From positions 16,748,875 through 16,812,874 of the forward strand of contig OX359273.1 in NCBI GenBank assembly GCA_947179155.2: a DNA stretch of 64,000 bases, in the 5' to 3' direction. The notes below the pieces were generated by a model, which was not told where the DNA came from, did not search any database, and worked only from the letters and a program-made list of their open reading frames with translations. Made by a program: the position numbers and the translations under genes. The first letter of the stretch is position 1. Each line of letters opens with the position of its first letter. This DNA comes from Hedera helix. Lineage: Eukaryota > Streptophyta > Magnoliopsida > Apiales > Araliaceae. Shown in pieces: positions 37,944 to 50,064 of this stretch.

Positions 37944-39788
37944 TGTTGGTTTGTAATATTCATAGACGCAATCAAATTGCACAAAATAGCGGAAGCATGG
38001 TAAAATCAAATTTAAAATTTTACAAACCATAATCCAGGATCGACCTTTATGCGCAATTATTAATTAATAAAGAAGAAGTTAGAGATATACCCTTGTAAAA
38101 CTCAAAGCTTCAACGGGTACAAGTTCACCTCCAAATCCTTCACGATCTCCTTGAATTTCACCGATTGGATTCCAACGATCAATGTTAGCCACCCAAGTGT
38201 TTGGCCTCTAGAAGTGATCCACCAAGGAATAACAATAATTCAAGAAGTGGGTGATGGAAAACCCTAGTTTTCTCTCTCTAGAGAATATGTGAGTACTCTC
38301 CCAAAAACTTATGGAAGTGTATGTGTGTAACCCTAATCCATAATAAGACTTCTCTTATTTATAGACTAGTAAACCCTCCTAACACTTTTAGGAATAGGGT
38401 TTTTTTTAATTAAACTCCTAATCTAATTAGGATCTTAATTAATTTAATATAATAATTATAATTCCTAAACTATTTAGGAACTTAATTATCAATTATGAGA
38501 GTACTCTTATTAATTAATTCCTAAACCATTTAGGAACTAAATAATAATAATAATAGTAATAATAATAATAAGACTCCTCTTATTAATTTATAATTATTAT
38601 TTGCAAAATACTAAATAATAAATATTAAGCTATTTAATTTATTCTATCAACATAGTATAAATTAAATATACTTAATTCATTATTACAATTATGCCATTTA
38701 CTTCTTAAATAATTATTTTCCTTTTGCGGTGTGACCCTTTAGGTTCTCCATATTAAACCGGTTATAGAATAAATTAATTAGAACTATTCTAATCTTATTT
38801 ATTAAATAAATTAAACTATTTAATTCATTTAAATAAATAATATTTATTCCATAATAAGGGTAAGCCCCCTTAGCGATCAACGACTTTCCAGATAATATAG
38901 ATTTCAACATTTAATCACAAAAGAACCTATTCAGCAAATAGTTACCGTACAATTCAATCCTTCTACCTCACAACGTCCCAATCAAATATAAGACATGGTA
39001 TAACTATCAAGTCTTATTTTATTTGATTATATGCATTTCGATCCTTAAATGAATAACTCTAATTAATGTAAATTAGAAACTACTTTCTAATTTTCATTCT
39101 GCCTTGGCCAAGGACTACTGAGTTGTCATTTATCGAATCGCATAGGACATTCTCTTCTTTTATTAGAAGTGGTAGATTCTTTGTTGATCATTCACCTATC
39201 TCCATGTATGACTTATTATATCCGATCATACCCTTTGATACACCCTAAAGGTTTTAAGGAATATGTCAAAACATAATTCATCATGCACAAGATACTATGA
39301 TGATCTCAAGTCCAAGGATCACTTGTACTACTATCACAAAAGGAACTCCTATTGACAGGCAAGTAAGACTCCATTAGGTGTTCCTTGAGCGAGTCACGTT
39401 CAGTGAACTTATTCTCTAATAAGCACCTACATACTTGCTTTAGTGTCTCTACACAAATGATTATGAGATCAATCATCCTCTTCATAAGAGCAAGCATAGT
39501 ATGTACTAATCTATCCGGATTCACTAATCCCCATTTTAGTGATCCCACGATTAGGAACAATTTTAGTTTTGAGCTATCTTGAATTTAGATCTCATTAGCA
39601 TGATCATCATCATGATTCTAAAAGCATTGCTCAACAACTATGGGTTTATCACAATTAATATTATCTTATTAAATATGGATAAAGAAAATGCCTTTGCATA
39701 AATAAACTTTTATTAATAATTGAATAAGATTACAAAGTACATGCTACATCATATTAAATATGATTGGCTTGTATGCATACTACTTTCA
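37944..39788 (-). repeat. Young Copia 3' LTR (left, 1845 bp)
   Basis: TGTTGGTTTGTAATATTC...CATACTACTTTCA on the plus strand. TATA-like box on the minus strand at about 38357-38365. A conserved block at 39300-39600 carries an 84-codon minus-strand frame (39306-39560). Confidence 0.93.
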
Positions 39789-39800
39789 ATCTCCCACTTG
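39789..39800 (-). promoter_or_regulatory. Polypurine tract of the young Copia
   Basis: CAAGTGGGAGAT on the element strand, abutting the 3' LTR start TGAAAG. Typical Copia PPT. Confidence 0.88.
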
Positions 39801-39802
39801 CA

Positions 39803-42800
39803 CTAAAGCCAATCGCCATGGTATCTAATACCCATCTTCTCTAAGTGACGATCAAACTGCTTTTGAGTTAAAACTTTAGTAAATGGATCTGCTATGTTGT
39901 CAAGAGAGTCGACACGCTCCAAGGTGACATCTCCTCTTTCAATGATTTCTCTAATCAAATGAAATCGCCGCAATACGTGTTTGGATTTCTGATGAGACCT
40001 GGGTTCCTTGGCTTGTGCAACAGCTCCCGTGCTGTCACAAAATAAAGACACTGGTCCTTGAATGCTAGGAACCACTCCAAGTTCTGTAATGAACTTCTTC
40101 ATCCAAACAGCTTCCTTTGCAGCTTCACTTGCAGCTATGTATTCTGCCTCTGTCACTGAATCAGCAACTGTTTGCTGTTTGGAACTTTTTCAACTCACTG
40201 CACCACCGTTTAGGGTAAACACATAACCCGAAACAGATTTACTATCATCTCGGTCAGTTTGAAAACTTGAGTCTGTATAGCCCTCTAGTTTCAAATCAGA
40301 CCCACCGTAGATAAGAAATGTATCCTTAGTCCTTCTTAAGTACCTTAGGATATTTTTCACTACCTTCCAGTGTTCTTCTCCAGGATTAGACTGATATCTA
40401 CTTGTTACACTAAGTGCATGAGCAACATCAGGTCTTGTACATATCATCCCGTACATGATAGATCCTATTGCCGAGGCATAAGGAATCTTACTCATACGGT
40501 CTCTTTCTTCAGGTGTCTTTGGGGCCTGCTTCTTTGAGAGATGTATTCCAGAACCTATCGGCATGAGCCCTTTCTTGGAATCTTCCATGCTAAACCTTTT
40601 TAGCATAGAATCAATGTACGTTCCTTGGGACAAGCCAAGCATCCTTTTAGATCTATCTCTATAGATCTTTATCCCCAAAATATAGGATGCTTCTCCCAAG
40701 TCTTTCATGGAGAAGTGTTTAGATAACCAAATCTTGATTGACTGTAGCATTGGAACATCATTCCCTATTAGTAATATATCATCAACATATAATACTAGGA
40801 ATGTGACAGCGCTCCCACTAACCTTCTTGTACACACATGGTTCATCCTCGTTTTTGATAAAATCAAACTTTTTGATTGTCTCATCAAAACGGATGTTCCA
40901 TCTTCGAGAAGCTTGCTTTAATCCATAGATGGATCGTTGTAGCTTACAGACTTGATTTGTTCCAACCTTTGAAATAAATCCCTCTGGCTGTATCATATAT
41001 ACATCCTCTTCTAGTTTCCCATTGAGGAAGGCCGTTTTCACGTCCATTTGCCAGATCTCATAGTCATGATAAGCTGCAATTGCAAGCAAAATCCGAATGG
41101 ACTTGAGCATTGCTACTGGTGAGAAGGTTTCATCATAGTCAACACCTTGTCTTTGTCTGAAACCTTTTGCAACCAATCGGGCCTTATAGGTCTCTACCTT
41201 GCCGTCTGCTCCAGTCTTTCTCTTAAAGACCCATTTGCACCCAATAGGCTTAATGCCCTCAGGTGGAGTAACCAAAGTCCATACTTGGTTCTCATACATG
41301 GAGTCCATCTCGGATTTCATGGCTGTTAGCCATTTCTCTGAGTCTTTACAACTCATTGCCTCTTCGTAAGTCCATGGATCATCATTATCTATGACGCGTA
41401 CCTCATCATCATCTTCTATGATGAATCCATACCTTTCAGGTATCTTCGGTACTCTTCCAGATTTACGAATAGGTTGTGGTACATTAGGTTGTGTTACTTC
41501 ATTAGGTACCTCACTTTGATCTACAGTGTTTAGTGGTTCTTGAATTTCTTCAAGGTCTATCTTACTCCCACTGACCCCTTCGAGGATAAACTCATTTTCC
41601 AAGAAGGTAGCATGTTTAGCAACAAACACCTTTTGATCAGTTGGATGATAGAAATAATATCCTAAACTTTCTTTAGGATAACCCACAAATTTGCACTTGT
41701 CGGATCGTGTTTCTAGCTTATCATTCTCAAACCTTTTGACATAAGCTGGACAACCCCAAATCTTAACATGCTTAAGACTTGGTTTCCTCCCTGTCCATAA
41801 CTCATATGGAGTCTTTGGGACGGATTTAGAAGGTATCTTGTTAAGTAGATATGCAGCCATTTCTAGGGCATAACCCCAGAATGAAACTGGAAGATTTGTA
41901 AAACTCATCATGGAACGAACCATGTCCAACAATGTTCGATTTCTCCTTTCAGATACACCATTCAATTGTGGAGTACCTGGTGGAGTCCATTGTGAGATTA
42001 TACCATTTTCTTTGAGATAATTGAGAAACTCATTGCTTAAGTATTCACCACCTCGATCTGATCGAAGAATCTTAATACTCTTGCCAGTTTGTTTCTCTAC
42101 TTCACTTATGAATTCTTTGAACTTTTCAAATGATTCAGACTTGTATTTCATTAAATACACGTATCCAAATCTTGAATGATCATCAGTGAAAGTAATAAAA
42201 TATAAATACCCTCCTCGTGCATGTGTTGTCATAGCTCCACATACATCTGTGTGTACCAACTCTAACAACTCTGTAACTCTTTCTCCTTTTCCACTAAAAG
42301 GAGATTTAGTAATTTTACCCATGAGACAAGATTCACAAGTTGGATATGATTCATAATCAGATAGTTCTAAAAGCCCATCTTTATGCAACTTGTTTAATCT
42401 TGTTTCATTAATATGACCAAGTCTACAGTGCCACAAAAAAGTACAATTTACATTATCTCTTTTCCTTTTCTTAGTTTGTTCAATTTGCAATATATTTTCT
42501 TGTAAGTCAAGCAAGTAAAGTCCATTCAGTAAATTACCAATACCATATAAAACATTATTTTTATAAATAGAACAACTGTTGTTCTTTATTATAATTTCAA
42601 AACCATCCTTGTCCAACATAGGAATAGAAATAATGTTTCTAATAAGTACTGGAACATAATAACAATTATTTAAACTAATGGATTTGCCCGTAGGCAACAC
42701 TAAACAATAAGTTCCTACAACTAATGCAGCAACCTTTGCTCCATTCCCCACGCGCAAGATGACTTCATCTTTGTTTAGCTTTCTACTTCTGCTTAGTCCC

Positions 42801-43741
42801 TGCATAGTATTACATATGTGAGAACCACAGCCGGTATCTAATACCCAAGTAGAACTTTGACTTACAGAAAGATTTATTTCAATCATGAACAAACCTTGAT
42901 CTGCGGTTGAAACTTCTCCAAGCTTCTTCTGCTTTAAACTTGCAATATACTCTTTGTAGTTTCTTTTCCAGTGACCCGGCTTATTGCAATGGAAGCATAT
43001 TCCTTTGCCATCTGGATCTGCCTTCTTATTATCCTTTACTTTCGCCTTGCCTTTATCCTTATTGGATTTCTTCTTTTGGGAAGTTCCCTTGGGCCTCTTC
43101 CTTTTCTTGGAAGAATCATCTACCAACAAGACTTGGTTCTTTTTAGATGAGAAGTGACCCTCCACAGTTTTCAACATGTTTAGTAACTCAGGCAAGCTGA
43201 TGTCCAACTTATTCATGTGAAAATTCACAACAAATTGTGAGAAGGTGTCCGGGAGTGACTGCAAGATCAAATCTTGGCTCAACTCCCCATCCATCACAAA
43301 ACCTAACTGTCCAAGTTGTTCAATCAGATTGATCATCTTGAGGACATGAGTCTCAACGGCAGTGCCCTCGGTCATCCGAGATCGGAAGAGCTCCTTAGAT
43401 ATCTGATATCTAGCAGTCCTACTTTGCTCACCATAAAGATCTTTAAGGTGCAGCAGTATAGTAGGAGCATCCATTTTTTCGTGCTGACGCTGAAGCTCGT
43501 TAGTCATGGATGCGAGCATGATGCATTGAGCCACAAGTGCATCATCTTGCCACTTCTTAAAAGTAGCAACTTCTTCCTCAGAGGCATTTACTGCAACAGT
43601 TGCAGGGACAGGCGAATTTAGGACATAGGAAAGCTTTTCAGCAGTGAGAACAATTCTCAAATTCCTTAACCAGTCCGTGTAATTCGGTCCGGTCAGTTTG
43701 TTAGCATCAAGTATGCTACGCAGTGATAGTGAGTTTGACAT
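39803..43741 (-). pseudogene. Copia Gag-Pol polyprotein with one nonsense codon
   Basis: A single frame of about 1310 codons. Start taken at 43741 (MSNSLSLRSILDANKLTGPN), the usual Copia gag start; a 14-codon extension upstream to 43783 is open but unlikely. Domains in order, counted from 43783: UBN2-type gag to about 250; zinc knuckle CFHCNKPGHWKRNY about 263-276, whose last Cys is replaced by Tyr; protease with LDTGCGSH about 315; HHCC and DDE integrase with HTDVCG, SDRGGEY and NGVSERRNRT; RT with YVDDILL about 999; RNase H. A TGA at 40190-40192 replaces the Trp codon of the GGAVSWKSSKQ motif; the frame continues to 39803 (last 129 codons, AEYIAASEAAKE). Tork/TNT1-like. Confidence 0.93.
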
Positions 43742-45605
43742 TTGTAAAATTCTGCATGTGAAAAATAGACAACATTTTATCATACATTCATTTTATTAAT
43801 TACCAAAATAAATTAGGTCTTTATTTAAATTGGTATCTCCCACCATTTTTCATCAAACTATATTACCCTCTTTATATAGTTCGGCAAATTTAATTAAAAA
43901 TTTGCTAGTGAGATAAGGATCCTATTGACATAAGTATAATCTTGTGTGTGCACAACAAATTATAATTTATTCAATAGGTAGACAACTCCTTGTCAATTAC
44001 ATCAACATGTAACTCCTTGTATTTTTCCTCTTAGATTATTATGATCATGTGTGTGCACATCCAAATCAAAATTATCTAAGTTAAGTCAAACCTAGCACTT
44101 CCATATAAGTGAAGAGAAAAATAATGCCCATGTGTGTGCACAACAAAACAGTAATGTTCAATTTCTTATAAGCATCAAATGTGATAAAACAACATCTCAA
44201 ATGATCGATATAAGCCTTGTATGTGCACAACAAACGTATATTGATTATTTGATACTCTATCGTTTTATCATGCTAGAAGGCAACGTTCGATATTCCAAAT
44301 ATCTTTGAACATTACAACTTAATATTTTAGTAGTAGAATAAATAAATTAGAACAATTCTAATTTTATTTAATTGAATTAAACTCCTTTTAATTCATGAAT
44401 TAAACATTTTAATTCATTTTATAAATAATATTTATTCTACATCATGAGGGGTTTGTTAATATTAATTGTCTCATCTTATTTAGCGCGCATGCACATATAT
44501 ATATAAAATACGCGTCATATTATTTAACATGCGAAGCATGTTTGGATAATATATAATATAATATATAATTAGCATGCACATATAGAATACTATATTCTAC
44601 TTAGATTGATTATGGACTTTTATTCTAGTTTGGTTCACTAGAGCCACCAAGTGAACCAAAATGTCAAACCTAGGGTGCAAGAATAAATTAAATTATATGT
44701 AACTATTACATTTAAATTCGGGCTCCATTACAAACGGGTCTTCATGCGCTCCTTGCTCCTTGGCTCTAATTCTTCAAAAAATAATTCTAACTAATCATAT
44801 TACAAATTATTTATAATAAATAAGAAACCTTGATCAACAGTCAAGGGGAAGTACATAGGAGGGAGATAGAATTATACATAAGAAAAATTAGAAAGACGAG
44901 GTACGCAGACCCCATTTATAAAACCCATTCATTCATGCATCCATTTAAAATTAAATCCAATCACATTGGTCAAATAGTCCATAATCAATCCCATTTATTG
45001 TCATATATATCAATAAATAATATTAATCGCATGAATTAAATAAAACATTCCATATATGTATTGGTATCATTTAATGGGCAATTAAAGTTGCATGAAATCC
45101 AATTTCATGTTTAAAATAAACCTTTTATTTTAATTATAAAATTATTTAAAATAAACTATTTATTTTTATCATTTTAAAATTGCCCAAAATAAACTCTTTT
45201 ATTTTGAAATTTTAAAATCTGTACAAAATTACCAAACTGTTTGGATAATTAATATATATATTATAAATATATCATATATATATATATATAATATATATAT
45301 AGTACAATTCGGCAATATATATATATATATAACACCCTTCTTTATCCAATTCGGTAATCAAATTGCCGAAACAGTGCTGCGGGAATTGATTAGATAATAT
45401 ATAGTTGTAGGCTTGCACGGTGACACAAAAAAGGGACAAGCATATATATGTATAATCCAAATACAGTCATCCACTTTAGCGAAATAAGAATAGGCTTTGT
45501 TGTTTTGAGTTGCTTTCGGTTGCCTTATTAATATATATACTATATATATATATTTTATATATCCGAAACTGCTTTATATATATATATATATCATAAAACC
45601 GAAAC

Positions 45606-45636
<31 letters not shown>

Positions 45637-45824
45637 GGAAAATTTTTAAAAGCGAACTTTAAAAAGCGAACTAAAGACGAACCGTCGTCTTTGGTATCTA
45701 TGGCGACGGTTCGACCCGTCGTCATAGAGTGCATGGCTATGACGACGGGTCGAACCGTCGCCATAGATACCAAAGACGACGGTTCGTCTTTGGTTCGCTT
45801 TTTAAGGTTCGCTGGAGAAGGGGA

Positions 45825-45865
<41 letters not shown>

Positions 45866-46079
45866 ATACCAATAACCGAAAACATGCTTTTATGTAAGTC
45901 CAAAAACTGCAGATTTTGGAAAATAAAACTACCGAAACAGTGAACCAAAAATATTCGGTAATTAACCAACGCTTTTTAAAAAATATAATTTTATACAATA
46001 AATTATGCCCAATAAATTATTCTAAATACATACCCATACATATATGGAATCAAAATAATTAATAATTCGCATAAAGTTT
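43742..46079 (-). other. Leader of the young Copia element
   Basis: About 2.3 kb of AT-rich, untranslated sequence. Four TGTG(T/-)GTGCACA motifs lie at about 43942, 44046, 44131 and 44217, as in copy A. TA microsatellites are at about 45250-45330, 45530-45640 and 45829-45862, and a fold-back element at 45651-45813. No gene is visible. Confidence 0.75.
45651..45813. repeat. Fold-back (MITE-like) element
   Basis: Two 77-bp arms (45651-45727 and 45737-45813) are inverted copies with 75 of 77 matches; both mismatches would be G-U pairs in plus-strand RNA. The spacer is 9 bp (agtgcatgg). Ends read AGCGAAC. It sits between TA microsatellites and is absent from the homologous leader of copy A. Arms contain smaller inverted motifs such as gacgaaccgtcgtc. 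Superfamily unknown. Confidence 0.88.
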
Positions 46080-46092
46080 GGCTCTGATACCA
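46080..46092 (-). promoter_or_regulatory. Primer-binding site of the young Copia
   Basis: TGGTATCAGAGCC on the element strand, one base from the 5' LTR; complementary to the initiator Met tRNA 3' end. Confidence 0.92.
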
Positions 46093-46093
46093 C

Positions 46094-47939
46094 TGTTGGT
46101 TTGTAATATTCATAGACGCAATCAAATTGCACAAAATAGCGGAAGCATGGTAAAATCAAATTTAAAATTTTACAAACCATAATCCATGATCAACCTTTAT
46201 GCGCAATTATTAATTAATAAAGAAGAAGTTAGAGATATACCCTTGTAAAACTCAAAGCTTCAACGGGTACAAGTTCACCTCCAAATCCTTCACGATCTCC
46301 TTGAATTTCACCGATTGGATTCCAACGATTAATGTTAGCCACCCAAGTGTTTGACCTCTAGAGGTGATCCACCAAGGAATAACAATAATTCAAGAAGTGG
46401 GTGATGGCAAACCCTAGTTTTCTCTCTCTAGAGAATATGTGAGTACTCTCCCAAAAACTTATGGAAGTGTATGTGTGTAACCCTAATCCATAATAAGACT
46501 TCTCTTATTTATAGACTAGTAAACCCTCCTAACACTTTTAGGAATAGGGTTTTTTTTTAATTAAACTCCTAATCTAATTAGGATCTTAATTAATTTAATA
46601 TAATAATTATAATTCCTAAACTATTTAGGAACTTAATTATCAATTATGAGAGTACTCTTATTAATTAATTCCTAAACCATTTAGGAACTAAATAATAATA
46701 ATAATAGTAATAATAATAATAAGACTCCTCTTATTAATTTATAATTAGTATTTGCAAAATACTAAATAATAAATATTAAGCTATTTAATTTATTCTATCA
46801 ACATAGTATAAATTAAATATACTTAATTCATTATTACAATTATGCCATTTACTTCTTAAATAATTATTTTCCTTTTGCGGTGTGACCCTTTAGGTTCTCC
46901 ATATTAAACCTGTTATAGAATAAATTAATTAGAACTATTCTAATCTTATTTATTAAATAAATTAAACTATTTAATTCATTTAAATAAATAATATTTATTC
47001 CATAATAAGGGTAAGCCCCCTTAGCGATCAACGACTTTCCAGATAATATAGATTTCAACATTTAATCACAAAAGAACCTATTCAGCAAATAGTTACCGTA
47101 CAATTCAATCCTTCTACCTCACAACGTCCCAATCAAATATAAGACATGGTATAACTGTCAAGTCTTATTTTATTTGATTATATGCATTTCGATCCTTAAA
47201 TGAATAACTCTAATTAATGTAAATTAGAAATTACTTTCTAATTTTCATTCTGCCTTGGCCAAGGACTACTGAGTTGTCATTTATCGAATCGCATAGGACA
47301 TTCTCTTCTTTTACTAGAAGTGGTAGATTCTTTGTTGATCATTCACCTATTTCTGTGTATGACTTATTATATCCGATCATACCCTTTGATACACCCTAAA
47401 GGTTTTAAGGAATATGTCAAAACATAATTCATCATGCACAAGATACTATGATGATCTCAAGTCCAAGGATCACTTGTACTACTATCACAAAAGGAACTCC
47501 TATTGACAGGCAAGTAAGACTCCATTAGGTGTTCCTTGAGCGAGTCACGTTCAGTGAACTTATTCTCTAATAAGCACCTACATACTTGCTTTAGTGTCTC
47601 TACACAAATGATTATGAGATCAATCATCCTCTTCATAAGAGCAAGCATAGTATGTACTAATCTATCCGGATTCACTAATCCCCATTTTAGTGATCCCACG
47701 ATTAGGAACAATTTTAGTTTTGAGCTATCTTGAATTTAGATCTCATTAGCATGATCATCATCATGATTCTAAAAGCATTTCTCAACAACTATGGGTTTAT
47801 CACAATTAATATTATCTTATTAAATATGGATAAAGAAAATGCCTTTGCATAAATAAACTTTTATTAATAATTGAATATGATTACAAAGTACATGCTACAT
47901 CATATTAAATATGATTGGCTTGTGTGCATACTACTTTCA
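46094..47939 (-). repeat. Young Copia 5' LTR (right, 1846 bp)
   Basis: Same ends as the left LTR and about 99% identical by eye. It carries the promoter on the minus strand. The conserved U3 block with an 84-codon frame is at 47457-47711. Confidence 0.93.
46505..46513 (-). promoter_or_regulatory. TATA box of the young Copia
   Basis: The element strand reads CTATAAATAAGAG; transcription would start about 30 bp further along the minus strand, near 46475, and run through the leader into gag. Confidence 0.65.
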
Positions 47940-47944
47940 CCTGC

Positions 47945-48731
47945 ATCAACAAATAAAGTTTATCGTGGAGGGGCACTTGGTAACAATTGCGGCAGAATCT
48001 GACTACCCTGTTCCCTCTGTAAAGGGCATGACGGTGATCCATGTGGACGAATCGGCCGAACCGATAAGCTATCAGGCATTTGAAATCAGCACCCCTCAGT
48101 ACAAGCAGTTGGGAGCTCCGGAGTTGAAACCTAAAATGTCTCCCGAGCTCACCTTTGTTGCCCGGAAAATGATGGCGATGAACTTCCAGCCGGGGCAAGG
48201 GCTGGGCAAGAACAGCCAAGGAATCACCGAGCCCATCCAGATACCGGTACAGTCGGGCAAGGCAGGGTTAGGATATCACGGAGGTATGAGGCCAAGGAAC
48301 TCATACAAGAAAATTCCCGTTCGGATAACCGGAGCCCCAATACCGAGAACCAACAATGGACACTCCCCGAGGGTAATCAAGCCTGCGTCTGAAGCAGAGG
48401 GTAAGGTGGAGGCTCCCCCAACCAAGGGATGAGTCCAGCAGAGGGATTTCTTACAGGAAATCAAGGAGCAGTTTGAGAAAAAATTCCATCTCCCGGGGCA
48501 ATTAGGGCCCAGTGAAAAGGGAAAGGAGAAAATGACTGAAGGCAAGCAGATCATGCCATTTATCAATTGGGCCGGGTTAGAGGTGCCCGAGGAAAGTGAA
48601 AATGAAGGCCGAAGCCAAGTTGCCGCAATCATTGAAGAGGTGCCAGATACAGAGATCCCCTCCATCACTAGCTATAAAACTGAAGTGATCCCCAGGAATT
48701 GGACCGTGCAGCCAGTAGTATCCAGAAAAGG
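47945..48731 (+). pseudogene. Tat protease C-part and Pro-RT linker
   Basis: Resumes the Tat frame after the Copia insertion: HQQIKFIVEGHLVTI, SYQAFEIS, then MNFQPGQGLGKNSQGI, a G-patch-like glycine motif seen in this position in Tat relatives. An in-frame TGA lies at 48430-48432; the frame continues with RDFLQEIKEQFEKKFHLPGQ to VVSRKG at 48731, where an intron donor follows. The linker would join protease to RT. G-patch assignment rests on the motif only. Confidence 0.8.
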
Positions 48732-48906
48732 GTAAATGCAGGAGTGTTCGGGAATCTTGTCCAGTAGGGGGATCAAGGGGTTTTTAAGACGGTGTTTTTG
48801 TTTTTATGTATCTGCACGTCTATTTCATACTTTTCTCATGATTATTGAAAAGGAAGTCATGTACTTAATGTTTATATATATGACAAATATTTTTGTTTCA
48901 TGTCAG
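48732..48906 (+). other. Intron in Tat pol between protease and RT
   Basis: 175 bp, AT-rich, with GTAAAT at the 5' end and TTTTGTTTCATGTCAG at the 3' end. Without it the frame stops at once (TAA at 48733-48735); joining 48731 to 48907 gives ...RKG-CTDLSHSSL in the RT frame. An intron at this place is a known trait of Ogre elements. Confidence 0.8.
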
Positions 48907-50064
48907 GTGTACCGATTTGAGTCATTCTAGCCTAACAAACGATTTTCCAAATTTGAAAGACGATTATGATTTTGATATAGAACTGGATTTCGATTTGATG
49001 GGAATTGAGCAGGACGAAACAGGTGATGACGACGCTCCCGACGAGATCAAGGAGTGGGTCGCGGATAAACCCAAACCCAACCTAGACCAGACCATCACCA
49101 TCAACATAGGAACCCCTGAAAACCCCAAAAAGCTAAAAATTGGGGCAGACCTGACTCCCGACCAGAGAACAGAGGTAGCTGAACTATTGAGCCAATATGA
49201 GGATGTGTTTGCTTGGTCATACGAAGACATGGTCGGTTTGTCCACGGATATTGTGGTACATCGATTGCCTATCAAGGAGGGTTTCAGGCCAATTAAGCAG
49301 AAGCTGAGAAAATTGAAACCAGAGTGGAGCTTAAAGGTGAAGGAAGAAATAGTCAAGCAATTCAAGGCTGGGATCATCATGGTGTCCACTTACCCAGAAT
49401 GGCTTTCCAACATAGTTCCAGTGGCGAAGCCCGGAGGAAAGGTGAGAGTATGCGTTGACTATAGGGATCTGAACATGGCCAGTCTCAAGGATAACTTCCC
49501 AGTGCCTTTCATACACATCTTGGTGGATAATACGGCTCAGTATGAAATGTATTCATTTGTCGATTGTTTCGCCGGATATCACCAGATAATGTTGGCGGAA
49601 GAGGACCGAGAAAAGACCGCCTTCATCACCCCCTAGGGCACGTTTTGTTATAGACAACTTGCTTTCGGCCTCACAAATGCAGGGGCCACTTATCAGAGGG
49701 CAATGATGGCCCTATTCCACGACATGATGCACAAGGAGATAGAGGTTTACGTGGATGACATTATTGTGAAATCAAGGACGGAATCTGACCATGTGACTCA
49801 CCTCAAGAAGCTATTTGAGCGGCTCAGGAAGTATAATTTGAAGCTCAATCCAGCAAAGTGTGCCTTCGGGGTTCAGTCAGGTAAGCTCCTTGGATTCTTG
49901 GTGAGCAATCGAGGCATCGAACTGGATCCGGCTAAGATCAAGGCTATTGTGGATATGCCAGCTCCTCGTACAGAGAAAGAGATAAGGGGATTCTTGGGGA
50001 GGATAAACTTCATCAGTCGGTTCATATCCCATCTGACAACCACCTTGGCATGGGCTAAGGAAAG
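48907..50064 (+). pseudogene. Tat reverse transcriptase, with stop and scar
   Basis: Copies element RNA to DNA. Motifs: acidic N-part, EDVFAWSYEDM, RPIKQKLRKLKPE, VRVCVDYRDLN, FVDCFAGYHQI, EVYVDDIIVKS (the YVDD active site), LGFLVSNRGIELDPAKI. A TAG at 49634-49636 stands where relatives have Trp (ITPWGT); the frame continues to 50040. At 50041-50069 the sequence is replaced by filler DNA that shifts the frame before the connection domain. No RT product could be made without suppression. Confidence 0.88.

Larger units (their letters stand above)
37944..47939 (-). mobile_element. Young Ty1/Copia element inside the Tat protease
   Basis: 9996 bp, bounded by LTRs 37944-39788 and 46094-47939, with perfect TSD CCTGC at 37939-37943 and 47940-47944. 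PBS, PPT, a near-intact polyprotein and TATA are all on the minus strand. The two LTRs differ at roughly 18 bases plus one indel by my count (about 1%), so insertion is recent relative to the host element. The long (about 2.3 kb) leader contains a fold-back insert and TA microsatellites. Confidence 0.95.

Noticed and set aside
36833..38032. Reading the protease frame as a complete 399-codon protein
   Set aside because: The last 30 codons are Copia LTR sequence after the insertion point at 37943.
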